A stretch of DNA of 7,194 bases from Candidatus Bathyarchaeota archaeon (GTDB lineage: Archaea; Thermoproteota; Bathyarchaeia; Bathyarchaeales; WUQV01), in contig WUQV01000222.1 of the NCBI GenBank assembly GCA_009889585.1, forward strand, positions 1 to 7,194. Direction: 5' to 3'. The position numbers and the translations under genes were made by a program. The notes below the pieces were generated by a model, which saw only the letters and a program-made list of their open reading frames with translations, had not been told where the DNA came from and ran no database searches. Positions 5,098-7,194 of this stretch are shown in pieces. Within the stretch, counting starts at the first letter, position 1. Each line of letters begins with the position of its first letter.

Positions 5098-5335
5098 TTA
5101 GAGCATATATCTAAAAGAGATAGTGATATAGAATTCCCAATAGAAGGTGAGCGATGACGTTCTTAAGCTTAATAAACTGCGAAAGTCCTTTAGCTAAATC
5201 CTTAGCATTAACCTGCTTCAGTCCAACGGGAAATACTTTTACTCCCTCATAATCCAGCCTCTCAACTACTACGTGCTCGCAGATATCCAACGCCGATCCT
5301 GCGGCCACTCTGACAAGGTTCTTGGGTATTTGTGG
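5098..5335 (-). pseudogene. HepT/DUF86-like (HEPN RNase toxin) remnant, truncated and frameshifted
   Basis: HepT is the HEPN-fold RNase toxin of MntA-HepT systems. The minus frame open from 5335 to the stop at 5111 encodes a central and C-terminal DUF86-like part: ALDICEHVVVERL (about the third helix), then KDLAKGLSQFIKLKNVIAHL, which matches the region of the catalytic R-x4-H-x-Y motif. Here Arg is replaced by Lys (AAG), the His is kept, and the Tyr is out of frame. Dropping one base at about 5143 gives HL-YWEF, restoring the usual HLYW, and that frame runs to a stop at 5098. The first 50-60 residues of a normal HepT are missing; an in-frame TAA at 5336-5338 precedes the open part and no recognisable N-terminus lies beyond it. 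I see no intact MntA partner. The family call is by eye. Confidence 0.6.
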
Positions 5336-5426
5336 TTAAATTAACGATCTTCACTTTAATAAAACGACTTTTAAGATGATTAATGAACTATATTGAATAC
5401 AGAGCCTATATAGTTATGTAGAAAAG

Positions 5427-5839
5427 TTAATCAAACGTATGGAATTTATCATCAACGTCATACTTTAAATCATCTAAGAATTTCAATAATTCGGATGGCT
5501 AGGCCAAGGCCACATCCACATCTTAGGATCGCATAACTTGACCTTGCCTTGTTTAATATCTTCAATTAAACCGTCTACATCCTTTCCAATCGGCTTCGAA
5601 TGGTTCTCTTGATTCAGTTATTAAGAGCGGTTTAAACTTTCGTCCCCCTTAGAGGCGGCCTTTTGCCTCTCAAGGTAGTTCGCATAGAGCGTAAATATGA
5701 CAACAAACCTTTAAAGGAGCTTAGCCCCTTCAGGCACAATCCTTGTTACATGTACTTCAGCGCAATATTCAAAGAGTACTCTTAGGTGGAAAAAAAGATT
5801 AAACGCGATATACACTCTATGAGCATTAATGCGCTGCCC
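5427..5839 (-). pseudogene. Decayed unrecognised gene with one in-frame stop and at least three frameshifts
   Basis: Four minus-strand segments read as one protein if broken frames are joined. From 5839 the frame gives AHRVYIAFNLFFHLRVLFEY, CAEVHVTRIVPEGAKLL, then an in-frame TAA (5711-5713), then VVIFTLYANYLERQKAASKG to a stop at 5621. A second frame (5630-5562) gives PLLITESREPFEADWK. A third (5581-5483) gives DVDGLIEDIKQGKVKL and CDPKMWMWPWPSHPNY. A fourth (5483-5427) gives KFLDDLKYDVDDKFHTFD and a stop. Each join needs a change of one base; for example TATTG+AAA becomes Tyr-Trp-Lys with one added G. The original may have begun at ATG 5864 (MRHIGAPLRAAH), needing one more shift. I do not recognise the family. 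Aromatic residues, the Cys-Asp-Pro-Lys and the Trp-Pro repeats are the features to search with. Confidence 0.5.
5647..5675. repeat. Small hairpin inside a decayed gene
   Basis: CCTTAGAGGC (5647-5656) pairs with GCCTCT (5665-5670) and AAGG (5672-5675) across an 8-base loop, with one bulged C at 5671: ten pairs in all. It lies in the stretch read on the minus strand as ERQKAASKG, so it may be coincidental. Confidence 0.4.
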
Positions 5840-5956
5840 TTAGAGGAGCTCCTATGTGTCTCATGGTAGAGAGAGTTAACTCAAATATCTAGATAATAAG
5901 CATATGAAAGTGTTAAGCATGAGAGTAGACTAACCAAAGTGTGACGATGTTTTACA
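5840..5956. other. Gap between decayed minus-strand genes
   Basis: No gene is supported. The minus strand has a 12-codon frame from ATG 5864 that may be the start of the decayed gene at 5427-5839. Two short palindromes, GCATTAATGC (5823-5832) and AGGAGCTCCT (5843-5852), are within chance expectation. Confidence 0.3.
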
Positions 5957-6207
5957 TTATTCGCTGGCTGGCGTTAGGCTAATTGCCCATTGATTCGGCT
6001 CGCGCGTTAAGTCATCAGGAGAGATAACGATCCGCATGGATCTTGGTTCGGCTAGCTGCGATCTGTTAGCGCTAAGTTAATCAGCGTTAAAGAATCGAAG
6101 GGTGTTAGTGCGTCGTCCTTAAACCGAGGGGCTAGCTCAGCGCTGGTGCGAATAAATGCGATGTTTTGTAGCTTCAAGTCTGCATAGCCGTATAGCTGCC
6201 GTTGCGG
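5957..6207 (-). pseudogene. Decayed unrecognised gene, one frameshift
   Basis: The minus frame open from 6207 to TAG at 6052 (51 codons) reads LYGYADLKLQNIAFIRTSAE, then LAPRFKDDALTPFDSLTLIN and LALTDRS. A different minus frame, entered at about 6058, continues QLAEPRSMRIVISPDDLTRE and PNQWAISLTPASE to TAA at 5957. Both parts are rich in codons typical of the intact neighbours, and they join at the point where the first hits its stop, so a one-base indel near 6052-6060 is the simplest reading. No in-frame ATG or GTG opens the first part, and a TAA precedes it at 6208-6210, so the 5' end is missing or broken too. I do not recognise the family. Confidence 0.45.
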
Positions 6208-6278
6208 TTAATAAAAACCTCTCTAATTTAGATTATCAAGAAAAGAAATATTAAGGGGGATTCAATCTTAGAGCTTGG

Positions 6279-6510
6279 ATGTTAGCGGAAATCTTAGGAG
6301 GAGCTGCACTATTGCAACAATCTTAGGGATATTCTTCAGTTATAATGGAAAGAAAACTAGGGAACTTTTAGAAGGATGGATGAAACGATAAGGGAAACTC
6401 AAAGGTTAATTGTTGAAGAATCTAAGTTGGCTAGGGAAATCTTAGATAGAATGGATAAGAAGTTAGATGCAATTTATGATGAAGTGAGGCGACGAGAGAA
6501 GTTTCAATGA
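6279..6510 (+). pseudogene. Decayed small membrane-anchored coiled-coil protein gene, two frameshifts
   Basis: Three consecutive plus-strand frames join into one protein of about 77 residues. Frame one from ATG 6279 reads MLAEILGGAAL and then runs to TAG at 6324-6326. Frame two, from about 6311, reads TILGIFFSYNGKKTRELLEG and runs to TAA at 6389-6391. Frame three, from ATG 6376, reads MDETIRETQRLIVEESKLAR followed by EILDRMDKKLDAIYDEVRRR and a stop at 6508-6510. Inserting one base at about 6313 restores AALLATILG, and one base at about 6375 joins the last two parts, so two single-base deletions explain everything. The layout (short hydrophobic N-terminal helix, Tyr-Asn-Gly-Lys turn, long charged coiled coil) matches a type of small archaeal protein I recall but cannot name. 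The last 44 codons could still be translated from ATG 6376. Confidence 0.6.
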
Positions 6511-6621
6511 ACTCGCTTTGTTTTCGTAAGTGAGTTGCTACTAAGTCTAAGCATTTAGTGTTTAATAGGTCTCGCTTAACTTTCCCCGAGGCAGATAAGT
6601 TACTCTCTTTATCTACCGTAA
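6511..6621. other. Short gap between decayed genes
   Basis: I see no gene, RNA or clear regulatory site in this stretch on either strand. Confidence 0.3.
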
Positions 6622-6731
6622 GATATGACTGGATTCGATATAATTATTAACTGTGAACGGCTACCGAGAGGATAACCGAGGCTTCAAGCTTTAGCAGGGC
6701 TTATGAAGGGTTAGCGCCTTTTTATAAATAG
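6622..6731 (+). pseudogene. Weak remnant of a coding region
   Basis: A plus frame from 6622 (ATG at 6625) reads MTGFDIIINCERLPRG, stops at TAA 6673-6675, and continues in the same frame as PRLQALAGLMKG to TAG 6712-6714. The next frame over (6711-6731) gives LAPFYK and TAG. The first run, with Asp after Gly-Phe and hydrophobic strands, could recall the active-site strand of a minimal nucleotidyltransferase, which would suit the HepT remnant, but this is speculation. An ordinary chance ORF remains possible. Confidence 0.3.
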
Positions 6732-6832
6732 ACGTTACGTAGATGCTATATCTTATGAATATTCATGAAAGGTGGGTTTAATGCATGATTTAATATGAAA
6801 TGGTTGGAGGGAGTGAGAACTTAAATTTTTAA
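6732..6832. other. AT-rich gap with one palindrome
   Basis: No gene is supported. ATGAATATTCAT at 6755-6766 is a perfect 12-base palindrome and could be a protein-binding site or chance. Confidence 0.3.
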
Positions 6833-7194
6833 TTCAAGGGCCAAGGCTGTGACGTAGGCCTTAATATTGACGTTAAAGCGTTACCTTTTAATAGGAAAAC
6901 AAGTATCGGAAGGCTATTGAGCTTAAGGCAGCTATCATAACACGTGGCCATTTTGATCGCGTAGAGAGTCTACGAGCTATTTCGCCCCTTAAACTTTAGG
7001 AAGGTTTTTGAGGATGCTTTCGAAGGACTTACGCTAGGATCACGTTGGAGATCAGCAGGTTCTTGAGGTTAATATGAAGGAGTTAAGGAAGGTTGCAAGG
7101 ATGCCCATGAGAGAAGGGCTGTCGATGATGAATCCGTTCGAAAGCTCATAGCTACCAACGCCTTAGTTTACGAGGTCTTCTTAACGATGATGAC
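6833..7194 (+). pseudogene. Decayed unrecognised gene running off the window, about four frameshifts
   Basis: Five plus-strand segments follow one another in different frames. They are FKGQGCDVGLNIDVKALPFN (6833-6892), KYRKAIELKAAIITRGHFDR plus VESLRAISPLKL (6901-6996, TAG at 6997), FRKVFEDAFEGLTL (6995-7036), RITLEISRFLRLI (7036-7074, TGA at 7075), and YEGVKEGCKDAHERRAVDDE plus SVRKLIATNALVYEVFLTMM (7073 to the window edge). Successive segments abut or overlap by a base or two, as expected for single-base indels in one gene. The last segment is still open at 7194. The product would be mostly helical; I do not recognise it. Confidence 0.5.

Noticed and set aside
5047..5157. Plus-strand pieces resembling, very loosely, a KEOPS Pcc1 protein (SIRIEL, ALKCKYSDNFNV)
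   Set aside because: The resemblance is a few residues, the pieces are in different frames, and the second overlaps the HepT remnant.
5006..5924. 12-base direct repeat TTAAGCATGAGA at 5006-5017 and 5913-5924
   Set aside because: About one such repeat is expected by chance in a 7-kb window; the flanks do not match, so it is not evidence of element ends.
6126..6191. tRNA-like stretch: GCTAGCTCAGCGCTGGT resembling a D-arm and GCTTCAAGTC resembling a T-loop
   Set aside because: The spacing between the two is about six bases short, no anticodon arm forms and the acceptor ends do not pair. The minus strand reads as a protein segment across it.
6436..6645. Minus-strand open frame of about 70 codons over the coiled-coil remnant
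   Set aside because: No start codon near its 5' end, and it is antisense to a better-supported remnant.
1..7194. CRISPR array, rRNA, transposase or complete insertion sequence
   Set aside because: I looked for regularly spaced repeats, paired terminal repeats around an ORF and rRNA-like motifs, and found none.

Overview
The window reads as a chromosomal segment of a (hyper)thermophilic-looking archaeon. The evidence is archaeal-type NAC, TFE, MBF1, a stand-alone archaeosine-transglycosylase-like PUA protein, a PyrI chain and an archaeal HD protein, plus TATA-like boxes about 22-35 bases upstream of several starts that have no usable Shine-Dalgarno, which suggests leaderless or near-leaderless mRNAs. 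A Thermoproteota-side lineage (crenarchaeal, or a related hot-spring group) is likely, but the sequence does not let me go further.

Layout. 1-54 is the 3' tail of an upstream gene. 55-348 is mostly non-coding, with a long imperfect inverted repeat (76-132), a possible 40-residue ORF (206-328) and the pyrI promoter. pyrI (349-834, +) is followed 3 bases later by an unrecognised 55-residue ORF (838-1005, +). That ORF runs tail-to-tail, with a 12-base overlap, into nac on the minus strand. The minus-strand pair (PUA protein 1868-1395, nac 1344-994) is divergent from a plus-strand cluster: mbf1 (2030-2524), hflX (2606-3883), tfe (3895-4431) and an HD phosphohydrolase-like gene (4424-4969). The last three are tightly packed and probably cotranscribed. 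The theme is information processing: transcription initiation (MBF1, TFE), ribosome-associated functions (HflX, NAC) and RNA modification or binding (PUA), with PyrI as the only metabolic gene.

From 4970 to the end (about 2.2 kb) I find no intact gene of normal size, yet the DNA is full of short protein-like stretches that line up end to end only if single-base frameshifts or single stop codons are ignored. I reconstruct six likely decayed genes: a HepT/DUF86-type toxin remnant (5098-5335, -), an unrecognised gene (5427-5839, -), another (5957-6207, -), a small membrane-anchored coiled-coil gene (6279-6510, +), a weaker remnant (6622-6731, +) and a gene running off the window edge (6833-7194, +). 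The intact frames from 349 to 4969 argue against uniformly bad sequence, so this looks like a pseudogene graveyard next to a conserved housekeeping cluster, although a local sequencing or assembly problem has to be excluded.

Other points: the MBF1 homologue has lost its N-terminal zinc ribbon; CpG frequency switches sharply inside hflX and inside the HD gene; the start of tfe is uncertain. I see no CRISPR array, rRNA, intact tRNA, transposase or complete insertion sequence.
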